Assembly: GCA_002189035.1 (NCBI GenBank)
Contig: NEEC01000011.1
Span: forward strand, 620,001 to 684,000
Length of the DNA: 64,000 bases
Origin: Utricularia gibba
Taxonomy: Eukaryota > Streptophyta > Magnoliopsida > Lamiales > Lentibulariaceae
Direction: 5' to 3'
Part shown: piece by piece, positions 12,236-21,990 of the stretch
Numbering within the stretch: position 1 is the stretch's first letter
Layout: each line of letters starts with the position of its first letter
Position numbers and translations under genes: made by a program
Notes under the pieces: generated by a model
What the model was told of the DNA's origin: nothing
The model's input: only the letters and a program-made list of their open reading frames with translations
The model's database searches: none

Positions 12236-13285
12236 CGGTTTCCCACAGGTATATAGACACCTGGCGGGTTTATTTTTACCCGCCTGAAACCCATGAACCA
12301 AACGTGGATTTATGTCAAAACTTACGCCGCAACCCACGTAAACTATCCAACCAAACGCGCCCATAATGAAGACTTTGTTGAATCATTGATGGAGATAGGG
12401 GAAGTCTGCGGCTAGGACAAATGCTAAAATATACCAGTAAACACAAAAGGATGAGGCAAGAGAACAAGTCCTCTAAAGACTGCCCGATGATGATAGAAAG
12501 TTGCTGAGATCACGTTATGGTATTACATAGATTTGTGATAGCCCTTGTGCGGCAGCATGCCAGCGTTTTTGTTGTTCTTTAGTTATTAAACCTGTTCTTG
12601 GAACTGCAATTGTTCATGTAAGTTGAAAGTGAAACGTTACAACCTGGTGTGGAACACCCGAGAAATTCTGGTGTTCTTTCTTTATAGTTGTTTCGCTTTG
12701 TTTTTGTTTCAAATGTTTGTTTATTGGCCTGGTATTGTTCTTACAGATTGGTATTACAATGTTAATATACTATAATACCCCTCACTTGAAATAAGATTAA
12801 TTATTTGAAGGTTTTGAATTCATTCTAAATTTGTTTGCTATTTGTTAGTGAAAAAAGGAAATGCAATTTGACTAATAATACCGTCATGCGCTCTATTGGG
12901 TGAAATTTTTTAATCATAGAATATTCTACTACTTTGCAGTGAAAAAAGCTTGGATTTATTAGTAAAAACCCTTCTCCAACTTTTGAATATATAGATGTAG
13001 AAATATAAGCAAGGGGCCTTCCGTTTTTCTTTGATTCAGCAATTTATCATACAAGGGCAAAGGGGATAAATGAATCGTGTGGAAAGAACGTAGTAGGTTT
13101 GAAGAAGCTAAGGCTTCCAGCAATTGACTTTCCATTAGTAAATTCCAAGAATTTAGTAAAATGAGTTGAATGCCTCTAAGATTCAATCACATACCTCTTT
13201 GTCAGACAAGTTCACTCATTCCACACAATTCTTCTGCAAGAGAGTAGTCAAGAGCAGTAGGTCTCCTTCAAAGGGTATGAAATTA
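12236..13285. other. No gene seen
   Basis: Unassigned DNA. Near 12340 it has AACCAAACGCGCCC, a type of sequence often seen at ends of small plant transposons, but no matching partner end was found. Short frames at 12959-13186 and 13166-13369 show no family features until the copia remnant begins. Confidence 0.5.
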
Positions 13286-13289
13286 ATCG

Positions 13290-13955
13290 AAAAAGCTGAT
13301 TCTTCGGATGGAAAACGGAGCAAGTGTTGCTGGGGTGTCCTTAGGATCGGTTTCAGTTGCATTGGATGACCATGTTTTGTTGTTGAAAAACGTTTTGTAC
13401 TTATTAGGTGCCTACCGGAACATAATCTCTATCTCTAGTCTGATTGAGATGGGATATGAATTTCATTTTGCTAAAATATATGTATGATATATTTCGCAAA
13501 TGAACTTATTGGTCATGGTTTGATACAAGACGGTCTATATTATCTTGATAAAGATGACAACAAAATATCATCAGACAAAGTCGTTAAAATTCATACGATT
13601 TCCAATGAATTCATTGGCGAGAATTATCTATATCATTTGAGGCTTTGTCATATTTTAAGTAATAGAGTCAACAAGTTAGGGAGTATGGGAATCTTGGGCA
13701 ATCTCGATTCAGATCTATGTCCAACTTGTGTCTCTTGTGTTGAAGGGAAAATGACAAAGAAGCCCTTTACGGGGCATTTTGAAAGAGCCACGAATATTCT
13801 TGAGCTAATATATTGTGATGTATGTGAGCTCAATGTACAGTCCAAAGGTGGTTAAAACTACTTCATCATGTTTATAGATGCTATTGTAGATATGGTTATA
13901 TGTATTTGATGAAGAGAAAGTCTGAAACATTTGAAAAGTTCAACTTTTCTCAGCA
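13290..13955 (+). pseudogene. Copia fragment: GAG-pre-integrase to integrase start
   Basis: Pieces of a copia polyprotein on the plus strand. LKNVLYLLGAYRNIISISSL (13390-13450) matches the region after the protease. The frame 13484-13855 reads LIGHGLIQDGLYYLD, then the GAG-pre-integrase zinc-binding pattern with a weakened LRLCHIL, and CPTCVSCVEGKMTKKPF followed by LELIYCDVCELN (normally LELIHSDVCGP). After a stop, FIMFID and RYGYMYLMKRKSETFEKF follow to 13950, where similarity ends abruptly. Protease, RT and RNase H are absent. It abuts a second copia piece in the opposite orientation. Confidence 0.85.
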
Positions 13956-13959
13956 ACAC

Positions 13960-14460
13960 TAGTAACATCAACACAAATACTTGTTTGTGTCACATGCATC
14001 TCCAATGGCAATTACCAATGAGTCTTTAGTCGACTTTCACTAGCCATCAATGATGTACATGGCATAACCTTCACAATTGAGACAATGAATTAAGATAAGA
14101 TTCAATCGTATGTCTGGTACATGCTTGACATCTCTCAATATCAGCTTCATTCCCTTGTTTTGTAGGCAAATATCGCATTTACCTACAACCTTCGAGAATC
14201 GTCCATCTTCCATTTTCATGGTGCCAAAATCCTCTGCTGTATAAAATGAGAAAAACTCATTCCGTGATGTTACATGAAGATTGGGTCCACTATCTCTTCA
14301 GATATCTGATTGATGTTTTCATCATGAACTGTCAAGTTAAACTATGTGATGACATTTGTGTCATCATCATCTCTAGCTTCATCTTTTTCTCATTTCTGCT
14401 TTGCTTCTTCCCCTAAGTTCTGCATCCATGATTTCTTGATGCTCAGAGGTTGAAGTATTT
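13960..14460 (-). pseudogene. Copia fragment: protease region
   Basis: Reads on the minus strand from about 14450 to 13960. A degraded stretch ahead of the protease core is followed by KMEDGRFS, a GKCDI-like stretch, MKLILRDVKHVPDIRLNLIS-like sequence (reconstructed over frameshifts), GYAMYI and a weak LPLEMHVTQ. This order fits the copia aspartic protease to GAG-pre-integrase segment. Many stops and shifts are present. It is not the missing part of the 13290-13955 fragment, because orientation differs and the pre-integrase region is present in both. Confidence 0.7.
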
Positions 14461-14465
14461 AGCAT

Positions 14466-14609
14466 TAAATTTTTTATAGATCAAATATGTCATTTTGTAA
14501 ATATTTTGGGTCACATATGTGGAACCGGTACCGATTTAGATCAAATATGTTAAATCGATCATTTTGTAATGGGTCAAAAATACAAAAAATTCAAAATTTT
14601 AGATCAGAA
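14466..14609 (+). repeat. Left arm of about 145-bp inverted repeat
   Basis: Matches the reverse complement of 20156-20300 over its whole length at roughly 85-88 percent by eye. Landmarks in both arms: TAAATTTTTTA, ATTTTGTAAATATTTTGGG, TCACATATG, GGTACCG and TTCAAAATTTTAG. Most differences are transitions. The arm begins exactly where the copia fragment stops. Outside this position the left and right sequences diverge. No target duplication was found at the outer ends. Confidence 0.85.
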
Positions 14610-14614
14610 ATGCC

Positions 14615-14960
14615 ATCACCCCGTTGGAATGTACCTCCTTCACTTCGCAGTCTACAACATCCTGTACGGGAAAAACCATTTCTTCATCTACCTCTTACTC
14701 CAGGCGGGAGCTTTCTTCGTCGTCGGAGTTGGGTACGTGGGAACATTCGTACCAAACTGAACTACACATTCCCCTGCATCTTGGTCATTGTTGGACCAAG
14801 GGAGCCCCAAGAATTATTTCTGCTATTCCATTCGTCACTTTCCTTTTCCTTGTGAAATGTATGTTTCTGCATGGTGCGGTGACGCCATGAATTTGTTCTC
14901 CCCATTGGATTTTTCATTCTTGCGTTTGGTATTTTTGAAAACATCAAGTATTTATTTATA
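14615..14960 (+). pseudogene. Fragment of an unidentified membrane-protein gene
   Basis: Just inside the left inverted-repeat arm, a frame of about 50 codons (14610-14760) reads HPVGMYLLHFAVYNILYGKN and continues with a hydrophobic stretch ending in GVGYVGTFVPN and a stop. A second hydrophobic piece lies in another frame at 14800-14880 (IPFVTFLFLVKCMFLHG). The base composition is higher in GC than its surroundings, as in exons. It looks like a captured or leftover exon of a multi-pass membrane protein. I could not name the family. Alternatively it is a chance hydrophobic frame, but the composition argues for real exon origin. Confidence 0.45.
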
Positions 14961-15169
14961 TAATATATAACATGCTATAAATGAAATTATGTAAAAAAAA
15001 CTGAGACATCCTAGATATCTGAAAATTAATTTATAAAAAAAATAGTTCAGTTACGATTTCACTTTCGATTCAATTCAAAGTTTAAAAATCTGAAACTTGA
15101 ATTGAAATCAACAGTAAACTGTCGATTTGTTCGAAAAAATCATTTGGTTACAAATCGAAACCATTCGAT

Positions 15170-15640
15170 TTGGAACCTGTAGCAACTCTACTCTCAAGTT
15201 TGGTTAAGAGATTATTGCTCCATGAAGGTCTGATCAATGACTCTCAAACGAAGACTTTTATGAAGTTTCACCATGTCGAAGAGATGATATTCTTCAACCG
15301 CGCATTTGAAAATGAGGAATCCTGTAGTCTCTCGGAAGTTAAACTCAGCAAACTGAAGCACTTGAAGTTTACTGTGTGTCCTACGCTCAAGTACTTTAGA
15401 GTGGGAGAAGAGCGATTCCCCCAACTCCAAACTCTTGGGATAGACAGCTCCCAAACAATGAGGATCTCTCATGATGATATTCATGGCATTTCAACGCTGT
15501 CGAGGATTCAAATACGATCCTGCAGAGCCTTGATTGGGGAGACGAAGATTTCTACGTTGAGCTCCAAAATGAGCAGTTGAAGTTACAAGAAAAAGATGAT
15601 GGTGATTACAATGACCCAGATGCGGAGTTGTGAAGCAGCA
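15170..15640 (+). pseudogene. Leucine-rich repeat fragment of an NLR gene, inverted
   Basis: Plus-strand frame 15170-15580 carries the C-terminal LRR part of an NLR. HVEEMIFFNRAFENEESCSL, LSKLKHLKF, RVGEERFPQLQTLGI and ISHDDIHGISTLSRI align with the end of the minus-strand NLR next door (FENEEWCNVS, TKLKKLEI, KVGEEQFP, ISHDDICGIPTLSSI). The frame runs on past 15580 in another phase with an acidic end near 15600-15630. There is no NB-ARC domain. The fragment faces the complete gene tail to tail, so it looks like a broken inverted duplicate or the remnant of a neighbouring paralogue. It still has the Gln that has become a stop in the full gene. Confidence 0.8.
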
Positions 15641-16047
15641 TCGGTCTGCAGTCGTATTCGCCGGCAACTGCTAAATTCCTGTGCGATTGCTTTTCGATTT
15701 GTTTAATATAATTGTGCTTTTTATGTTTTCCAATTTTTTCTCTTCTTTATAATTTTGTTGGGCTTGATGTTATAAATTTAACAAATATGGCATAATCATC
15801 TTTGCATCAAAAAAAACTTATCAAAAATATTTTTATATCAATTTCAATTTATTAATCAAATATATTTTTTCAAAACATATCTTTATTAAAATATATCAAT
15901 TTTTTCATTCATATATTTCTATTAAAATATTTCCCTACATATCACTTTTATGAAACGAGACACATCATTCAAACACATAATGTTCTCATAGATTTCAAAC
16001 AATTTAAGATAAAAGTATTCTTTTGTGGTTATTTTAACAATTTAACA

Positions 16048-16347
16048 CTACTTATTCTTCTTCTTCTTCTTCTTATTCTTCTTCTTCTTCTTCTTACTCT
16101 TCTTCTTCTTCCTCTTCTTTTCTTCTTCTTCATCTTCTTCCAATGTCAATAACTTACCATCAAACTTAACATAGAAGTCATCTTCTCCCCAATCATACAT
16201 CCTTTGTCTTAATATTTTCTTGGCTGATCTGATGACCGAGGCTCTGCAATTCCATAATTCAATCGACGATAGCGTTGGAATACCACAAATATCATCATGG
16301 GAGATGATACTCAACCCACTCACTTGATTTATTTGCAGAATTTGTAG
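16048..16347 (-). pseudogene. NLR C-terminal tail behind an in-frame stop
   Basis: Continues the reading frame of the NLR gene (16348-19260) directly after its TAA. The first codons read LQILQINQVSGLSIISHDDI and complete an LRR seen uninterrupted in the inverted fragment at 15170. It then runs through ASVIRSAKKIL, WGEDDFYVKFDGKLLTLEED into an acidic stretch and a lysine run of about 30 residues encoded by a CTT-type microsatellite (plus strand 16050-16140). The stop corresponds to a CAA (Gln) codon in the sister fragment, so a single C-to-T change explains it. Either the gene ends 100 residues early or this is a recent inactivation. Confidence 0.75.
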
Positions 16348-19260
16348 TTAGGGAAATTGCTCTTCTCCCACTTTTAAGGACTTAAGACCATATGGGTAAT
16401 GAATCTCCAACTTTTTCAGTTTGGTAAATTGTCCTTGGGACACATTGCACCATTCCTCATTTTCAAATGTGCAACATGTTAATCGCAGCACCTCGAGGTT
16501 GAACAACTCCATAATAGTTCTTGTTCTAGGGACATCAATTAAAGTGCGCGTGAGAGCCAATTCCTTGAGCAAACTTGGGAGGGGGGATCCGTCCCATGCC
16601 TTCATCATTCTTATGGCCTTCAGATTTGGAAATCGGATTGCAGTATTAGAATACCATTTGAGTGTAGAAGACACTCTTCTGATTGCATGAAAGAGGAACA
16701 AGTGTTCCTGTTGGTGTGCTTCGTCAAATCTGCTTAGATACTTTATTACATCACTGTAATTACGCCTTCTCTGGTCATATCTTTGCAGACCCATCATCAA
16801 CATTTCAAGCCATGCAAACTCTTCGTCTTCTTCTTCTTCTTTAGCATCACAATTGTTGAATCTTCTATCCATCTCTACATAAAAGCTCTTATCCCCCAAA
16901 CTCCGCTTCCTCTCCAATATTTCCATCGCCGATTGAACAGTAGACTCTCCACAACCATCCAATCTGATCGATTGCAAGGATGAATCATCACAAAGATGAA
17001 AGGATGCATTACGAACATTGTGTAGCCAAACCCTTTCAAGTCGAGGGCAATCAATTTCAAGCCGACGATTTGCGTAATAGTCAGAAATCCCCAAGTATCT
17101 CAAACTATGAGATCCTATTGGAGTTTGATGAATGCTATACCTAAAAGCCAAATGCTCAAGATTAGGCATATCCCAAATAGCTCTTGCGATTGAGATTGTG
17201 CTGTCACCACATATTCCCAATCTCTTGATGGATTTCGGCAAGAAAGGTTTAACATAACTATAAATCATGCAATCTAGACCAATTAGTTGTTCTAGCACAA
17301 TGTCCCCCTCCTCTTGATGAGGCACAGAACCTAAAAATTTAAGTTGTGGCATCATCCTGCATGAGCATTTTTCATAACACAAATATTGTTGAACATTCCA
17401 CAATAGATTTCCTGGAAAATAATATTGTTCAAGTGATTCAAAAGGAATAATATGCTCGTCCACTCCATGAAAATGTGCAATCTTAACTCCATTACATCCA
17501 GATATGCTGCTAACTGAGAGAGTAGGATGTAGAAGTACTCCATAAATAAAGAGCTCCATTGTTTCAAACTTGTTGCATTTAAAACAAAATTGTGTGTAGA
17601 CAAAAAATTCTATCGGCAAAATAGAATGTATCTGATGGAAGATTCTACCGTAACATGACCTTGTACTGCTATTGCTCACGGGGACAATGTCGCAAAATCC
17701 CATAAAATAAGTAGTGGAGCAACCTACACATCTCATCGATTTAACATCGATAGATGACTTTCTATGGAAATATCTATCCATTCCTGCTCCCACACATACA
17801 TTCTCATTAGATGATTCCTTTCGACATATCTTGAGCAAAAGATCATGCATTCCGATACATTCAATTTTCATGGTATCGTTATATTCCCTAACAAAGATCA
17901 TGTGCCGTCCAACAAGATCTTTCAAGTAATTTAGCGCAATTTCTTCCATCCCTCGACCCTCTTCCGGTCTTACCATCGCCTCAACAATCCACCATCGTAT
18001 TAAATCATCAACTTTAATATATTCATCTTCAGAATAGGATGCAAAACTAAGAAAGCACAATTTAAGATGAAGAGGCATGTTATGATAGCTCAAGTATAAC
18101 GTTTTTATGCAACGCTCATCATCTTCCAAACTCACAAAGGATGTTACAGCATCTGCAACATTCCTCCAAGATTGCAAGGTCATGTCGGATTTTGAGAGAA
18201 GCCCACTAATTGTGACGATTGATAAAGGAAGTCCTTTGCAATTATGAGCAATCTCTCTTCCGATTCCGTGGAGTTCATCTGGACATGAGACTTTTTTAGA
18301 CAATAATTCCCAACTTGCCTCTTCATCTAATAAATCCATTTGGTGAATAAGTGCTGGGGAAAGAGATTCAGCAATACTTAACTGCCTTGTGGTCACAATA
18401 ATCCGACTTCTGTTATTCCAATCACTAAAATGTGTTACCAAATCATCCCAAGCCTTACGATCCCATAAATCATCCAATACAATCAAATACCTCTTATTAA
18501 AAAGCTCATGGTGCAATTTAAGCCCCAAAACAATTACCTCCTGAATTTTTTTATCAGCTACCATATCTTGAAGTATTTTTCGCACATCATATTCTTGAGA
18601 AACAGTGACCCAATAACACTTGTCGAAGTGCTTGACAGTCATTGAATCCTCATAAAATTTTCGTGCTAAAGTTGTTTTGCCACTACCACCCATACCGACG
18701 ATGGTTGTAACCTGTAGAGCTTTGACATGATTGATAAGTTTTTCCCTTATCTTTTGAAGGGGACGCTCAATTCCCACTAGAGTTGCTTCCTTTGCCTTCT
18801 TATTTGGAAGATGATCCCCTTCCTCCTTCGTACTCCTCGAGGAGCTAGATGATTCTTCCCGAATACTTGCTGGTTGGAGTGTCATCAACTTTAGTTCTTC
18901 ACTCAAAAGATCAATATTTCGATTGATATCAAGCATGGCTTTGCGAAATTCATCCCCAACAAGATGAATATCATGCACTTTTTGATCAACAACATGATAA
19001 TCAAGGATATTACTCCAGTTGAAGGCATAATCATTGAATCTTTGAGACATGTCTCTTACCTCTCGAGTCACATCCCTTGACTTGAGGCTTTCCAGTAACT
19101 TCATCCAAGAACGAATCTTGTCTTCAAAATCACAGATCTTCTTTAGATCAACTGCTAGTAGATTATATTTGTGATGCAACTGGATAGATTGGAGAAGCTG
19201 CAAAAGACGGAGCGCAGAGTAATAAGCAGATACTATTCCCGGATCCTCTTTCATCGCCAA
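16348..19260 (-). CDS. CC-NBS-LRR (CNL) disease-resistance-type protein
   Basis: A 970-residue intracellular immune receptor frame without introns. The N-terminal 160 residues are helical and CC-like, without a clear EDVID motif; a serine-rich and acidic linker (about 133-150) follows. NB-ARC motifs in order: P-loop GMGGSGKTT (189-197), kinase 2 RYLIVLDDLWD (257-267), RNBS-B SRIIVTTR (285-292), GLPL as CKGLPLS (341-347), RNBS-D LCFLSFASYSEDEY (401-414), MHD as IGMHDLLL (469-476). The rest is an irregular LRR domain up to VGEEQFP. Known role of the family: ATP/ADP-switched sensing of pathogen effectors; the effector is unknown here. The start at 19260 is the first Met of the open frame. The TAA at 16348 interrupts an LRR, and the tail continues in frame, so the product may lack its last 100 residues. 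The gene lies between the inverted-repeat arms at 14.5 and 20.2 kb. Confidence 0.93.
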   Translation of the reverse strand: MAMKEDPGIVSAYYSALRLLQLLQSIQLHHKYNLLAVDLKKICDFEDKIRSWMKLLESLKSRDVTREVRDMSQRFNDYAFNWSNILDYHVVDQKVHDIHLVGDEFRKAMLDINRNIDLLSEELKLMTLQPASIREESSSSSRSTKEEGDHLPNKKAKEATLVGIERPLQKIREKLINHVKALQVTTIVGMGGSGKTTLARKFYEDSMTVKHFDKCYWVTVSQEYDVRKILQDMVADKKIQEVIVLGLKLHHELFNKRYLIVLDDLWDRKAWDDLVTHFSDWNNRSRIIVTTRQLSIAESLSPALIHQMDLLDEEASWELLSKKVSCPDELHGIGREIAHNCKGLPLSIVTISGLLSKSDMTLQSWRNVADAVTSFVSLEDDERCIKTLYLSYHNMPLHLKLCFLSFASYSEDEYIKVDDLIRWWIVEAMVRPEEGRGMEEIALNYLKDLVGRHMIFVREYNDTMKIECIGMHDLLLKICRKESSNENVCVGAGMDRYFHRKSSIDVKSMRCVGCSTTYFMGFCDIVPVSNSSTRSCYGRIFHQIHSILPIEFFVYTQFCFKCNKFETMELFIYGVLLHPTLSVSSISGCNGVKIAHFHGVDEHIIPFESLEQYYFPGNLLWNVQQYLCYEKCSCRMMPQLKFLGSVPHQEEGDIVLEQLIGLDCMIYSYVKPFLPKSIKRLGICGDSTISIARAIWDMPNLEHLAFRYSIHQTPIGSHSLRYLGISDYYANRRLEIDCPRLERVWLHNVRNASFHLCDDSSLQSIRLDGCGESTVQSAMEILERKRSLGDKSFYVEMDRRFNNCDAKEEEEDEEFAWLEMLMMGLQRYDQRRRNYSDVIKYLSRFDEAHQQEHLFLFHAIRRVSSTLKWYSNTAIRFPNLKAIRMMKAWDGSPLPSLLKELALTRTLIDVPRTRTIMELFNLEVLRLTCCTFENEEWCNVSQGQFTKLKKLEIHYPYGLKSLKVGEEQFP

Positions 19261-20155
19261 TCAACAGACAAGATTAGTGAATGAATGGGTGCTGATCTTT
19301 AATCTCGTCCTATACAGAAGAAAGATGTACCCTCAGAAATACTCCCCAGTTTTGCATACAGGAAAAAGTAGGTTGGTAGGAATCAAGAGAAGCTATGGGT
19401 TGCAGATGAGTTGACTCAAGTCTTCTACTCATCTTTCACACGTCTCTGGTATCTAATCCCCATAAACTTTATCAACAAATAGCAGCCAAAGTTATCATGG
19501 ACAGAGTTGGAGTTGGTTGGTGGGAATGCAACATCAACTATAAATGCATCACAATTATTGTGAAAGAAGAGAAGCCAGGGACACGGTCAAGATACATATT
19601 TCTTAAAGGAAAAATGGCCATCAATTGATATTAATCAATTATTTGCTCTGTATCAGTTGCTGTCAGTAGTTCACATTGCTGTACAAGACGAAGCACAGGC
19701 TAACAATCAGCTGATGCTAATAGTTTCTCACCCTCAGTTTCCATCGCTCATCACCACCATCAACAACAGCAAGTTATGGCTCTGCAACGTCATCGATAAA
19801 TTTAGAAGAATAATGTATTTCATCTAAACTGTCACTAAAGAACATGCTTCTCATCCAATAAGCAAACCCCAACTGTAGAGTGTCGTATTCCGATGGGATT
19901 GACAGCATTAAAACATAGACGAAGAGATATTCAATTTAATTTACAAAGAAAAATGTATTTTTGCATCTTTTGTAAATTCAAGATGAACATTTGTGCTTCA
20001 AATTGTCCATAAACTGATTGAAGCTCCGATTGGAAGCACAACGCATGATGTTTTTCACACCTTCCGCGTTCTGCTTCAATTCATTGGTGGCAAACAGCCT
20101 ATTGATCTTCTCTACGACTTTCGTTCTATAAAGAAAGTTGCCATCGACTTTCGTT
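19261..20155. other. Upstream region of the NLR gene with an exon-like scrap
   Basis: Expected to hold the promoter and 5' leader of the minus-strand NLR gene; I cannot define a TATA box with confidence. On the minus strand near 20130-19985 a frame reads VVEKINRLFATNELKQNAEG, then NIMRCASNRSFNQFMDNLKH, with exon-like composition, ending at a stop just inside the right inverted-repeat arm. I do not recognise the family. It could be a captured exon or the end of a neighbouring gene. Confidence 0.45.
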
Positions 20156-20300
20156 CTGACCTAAAATTTTGAATTTTTGTCATTTTTTTACCCATAACAA
20201 AATGATCGATTCGATATATTTGACCTGAACCGGTACCAATTCCGCATATGTGACCCAAAATATTTACAAAATAATATATTTGACCTGTAAAAAATTTATT
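20156..20300 (-). repeat. Right arm of about 145-bp inverted repeat
   Basis: Reverse-complement partner of 14466-14609, so the two arms bound a 5.8-kb segment containing the NLR gene. Outside the arm, the sequence continues into a degenerate tandem repeat of the same style (next feature). This leaves open whether the arms are transposon termini or two pieces of one dispersed repeat in opposite orientation. Confidence 0.85.
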
Positions 20301-20640
20301 GTATTACATATTTGACCCATAAAAATTTAATTTTGATACTTTTGACCCATAAAATATTATAATGTGGTATATTTGACACAATGAAAAGTCATAAAACTTT
20401 ACAACGGAGTATGTTTGACCCAATAACTTTACTGTTGGTCTCATGTATAGTATTCAGTTGGTATATTTGACTTCTACAGTTTAATAAATTGACATTGCTA
20501 ACCATTGAAATTTGTCAAATATGCATATTTAACCCATAAAGTGTGACAAATTAACATAATTAACCCAATAAGTTTTTCAAATTGACATAATTAACCTATA
20601 AACTTTATCAAAATTTTAAAAAAATTAAATACTTTTTGAA
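20301..20640. repeat. Degenerate tandem repeat of TTGACCCATAA type
   Basis: About ten irregular repeats of a motif like CATATTTGACCCATAAAA, with variants ATATTTGACACAATGA, TATGTTTGACCCAATAA, TATTTAACCCATAAA and AATTAACCYATAA, at 30-50 bp spacing. No coding content. The same motif style occurs inside the inverted-repeat arms. Confidence 0.65.
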
Positions 20641-20649
20641 ATAAATGTT

Positions 20650-20930
20650 GGTCGATAAGTGTCTTGTAGACATGGCCACGGCAGTCAATCCGAATATCCA
20701 TCGGGTCGACCTGCTACGATTCGAACCCGTGATTCGTATCTTTCTCTAGAGGTGGGTTCGGTTCCGAACCGTATGGTCAGGTTCGCCGTGGGCAATGTTT
20801 CTGGTTTCGGTTCGGAACCGTTTCTCGAAGGCTTGAACCAAACCAAAACTGGAACCTTACGGATGGTTTTGGTTCAAAACCGGAACCAAGATTTGCAAAT
20901 CAAACTGTAACCGAAACTGATCGGTTATTG
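20650..20930 (+). other. GC-richer block with GGTTCGGTTCCGAACC palindromes
   Basis: Contrasts with the AT-rich surroundings. It has repeated short palindromes around GGTTCGGAACCG and GGTTCCGAACCG and an 83-codon open frame without family features. Blocks like this are frequently found near hAT-type elements in plants, but no transposase is present here, so I leave the origin open. Confidence 0.4.
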
Positions 20931-20942
20931 TTTGTAGGTAAT

Positions 20943-21490
20943 TTCTAGACATCCATATGAATTATTATGGGTGTCTAGAAGTGAAATTTTTAATAATTAT
21001 TAATTTTTTATATTTTGATATTATCAAATAATATATTTAACAATATAAATTTTTGTATTTAACTAGATATATTATTCAATATACGATGTTAATTTATAAA
21101 AGACCTTAATTTAAATTACTTAATAAAGTACCCCAATAAAGTATAATTAAAATCAATATAATTTGTGATTTAAATAAATGAAATAAATTATTAAATTATT
21201 AGCATTTAAATACATTTCTTAAAATTAAATTTTTTGAAACAAATACAACAAGATTACAAATCATATAAAATGAATAGAGTTATTATTTATATATTTAATT
21301 TTTAAAAAATGAATATATTTATATAATTTTTTTATATAAACATATCATTTATTTCATAAAGTTTTTCCAAACTTTATATATTTGGAAAACCAAAAATAAA
21401 AAGAATTAAATAGATTATATTTATAAAATTAACATTACATATTTCACATCGAACATTTTCTAGACACCCTTAACAATCGTTAAGGGTGTC
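20943..21490. repeat. AT-rich segment bounded by two hairpins
   Basis: The left hairpin at 20943-20980 (TTCTAGACATCC ... GGGTGTCTAGAA) and the right hairpin at 21459-21490 (GACACCCTTAAC, loop AATC, GTTAAGGGTGTC, a perfect 12-bp stem) share the sequence TTCTAGACAYCC. The 480 bp between them is strongly AT-rich with no frame. This resembles a fold-back or hairpin-ended miniature element, though no target duplication was identified. Confidence 0.55.
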
Positions 21491-21773
21491 CAAACTCCAT
21501 AGAAGATCTCAAGCACCCCTAATGTGGGCGAATGGCATAAGGAACGTAAAATTATATTATCTAGGCATCCATACCCAAAATTTGGGAATTGCACAATTTT
21601 GAAAGTATTCTTAATTTTCAGAAATATAAAAAATTTTATTCTACATTAATTGGAATATTAAAATTTGAAAATGAAATTATTTAATATATCCTAAATACTA
21701 CAAAAAAATTAAACCATATGTTAAGTAAATATTGAAATAAAATTTTAGTAAATAAAGAGTATTTATTTGTTGT

Positions 21774-21990
21774 TTAGACCATTTTTCAGACACCCACATT
21801 ACCTCGTGTGGGTATTTGGAAAGAGAGTCGGATATCCTTTTCCAGACACCTACAATGTCTTGTGTGGGTGTTTAGGAACAGTAGGTAAAACCATTTTTAG
21901 GCACCCACTTCTCTTATATAGGTGTCTTAGAAGAGGTATTTGATACATTTTTCAAGACAGTCACTTCCCTCATGTGGGTTACTCAGGAGG
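21774..21990. repeat. Array of four hairpin units, period 55-57 bp
   Basis: Units start at about 21787, 21843, 21898 and 21955. Each has CAGACACCCAC or a variant, a 7-10 bp loop region, then the complementary GTGTGGGTGTTTGG or a variant, followed by a spacer often containing ATTTTTC. Every unit can therefore fold into a hairpin. The same stem motif appears singly at 20943, 21459 and 21561, so the motif family extends over about 1 kb. Confidence 0.7.

Noticed and set aside
16050-16140. Lys-rich NLR tail as a designed nuclear-localisation signal
   Set aside because: It is encoded by a CTT microsatellite behind a stop, which explains it without a function.
21774-21990. CRISPR-like array
   Set aside because: Units are degenerate hairpins with similar spacers in a plant nuclear context and no cas genes.
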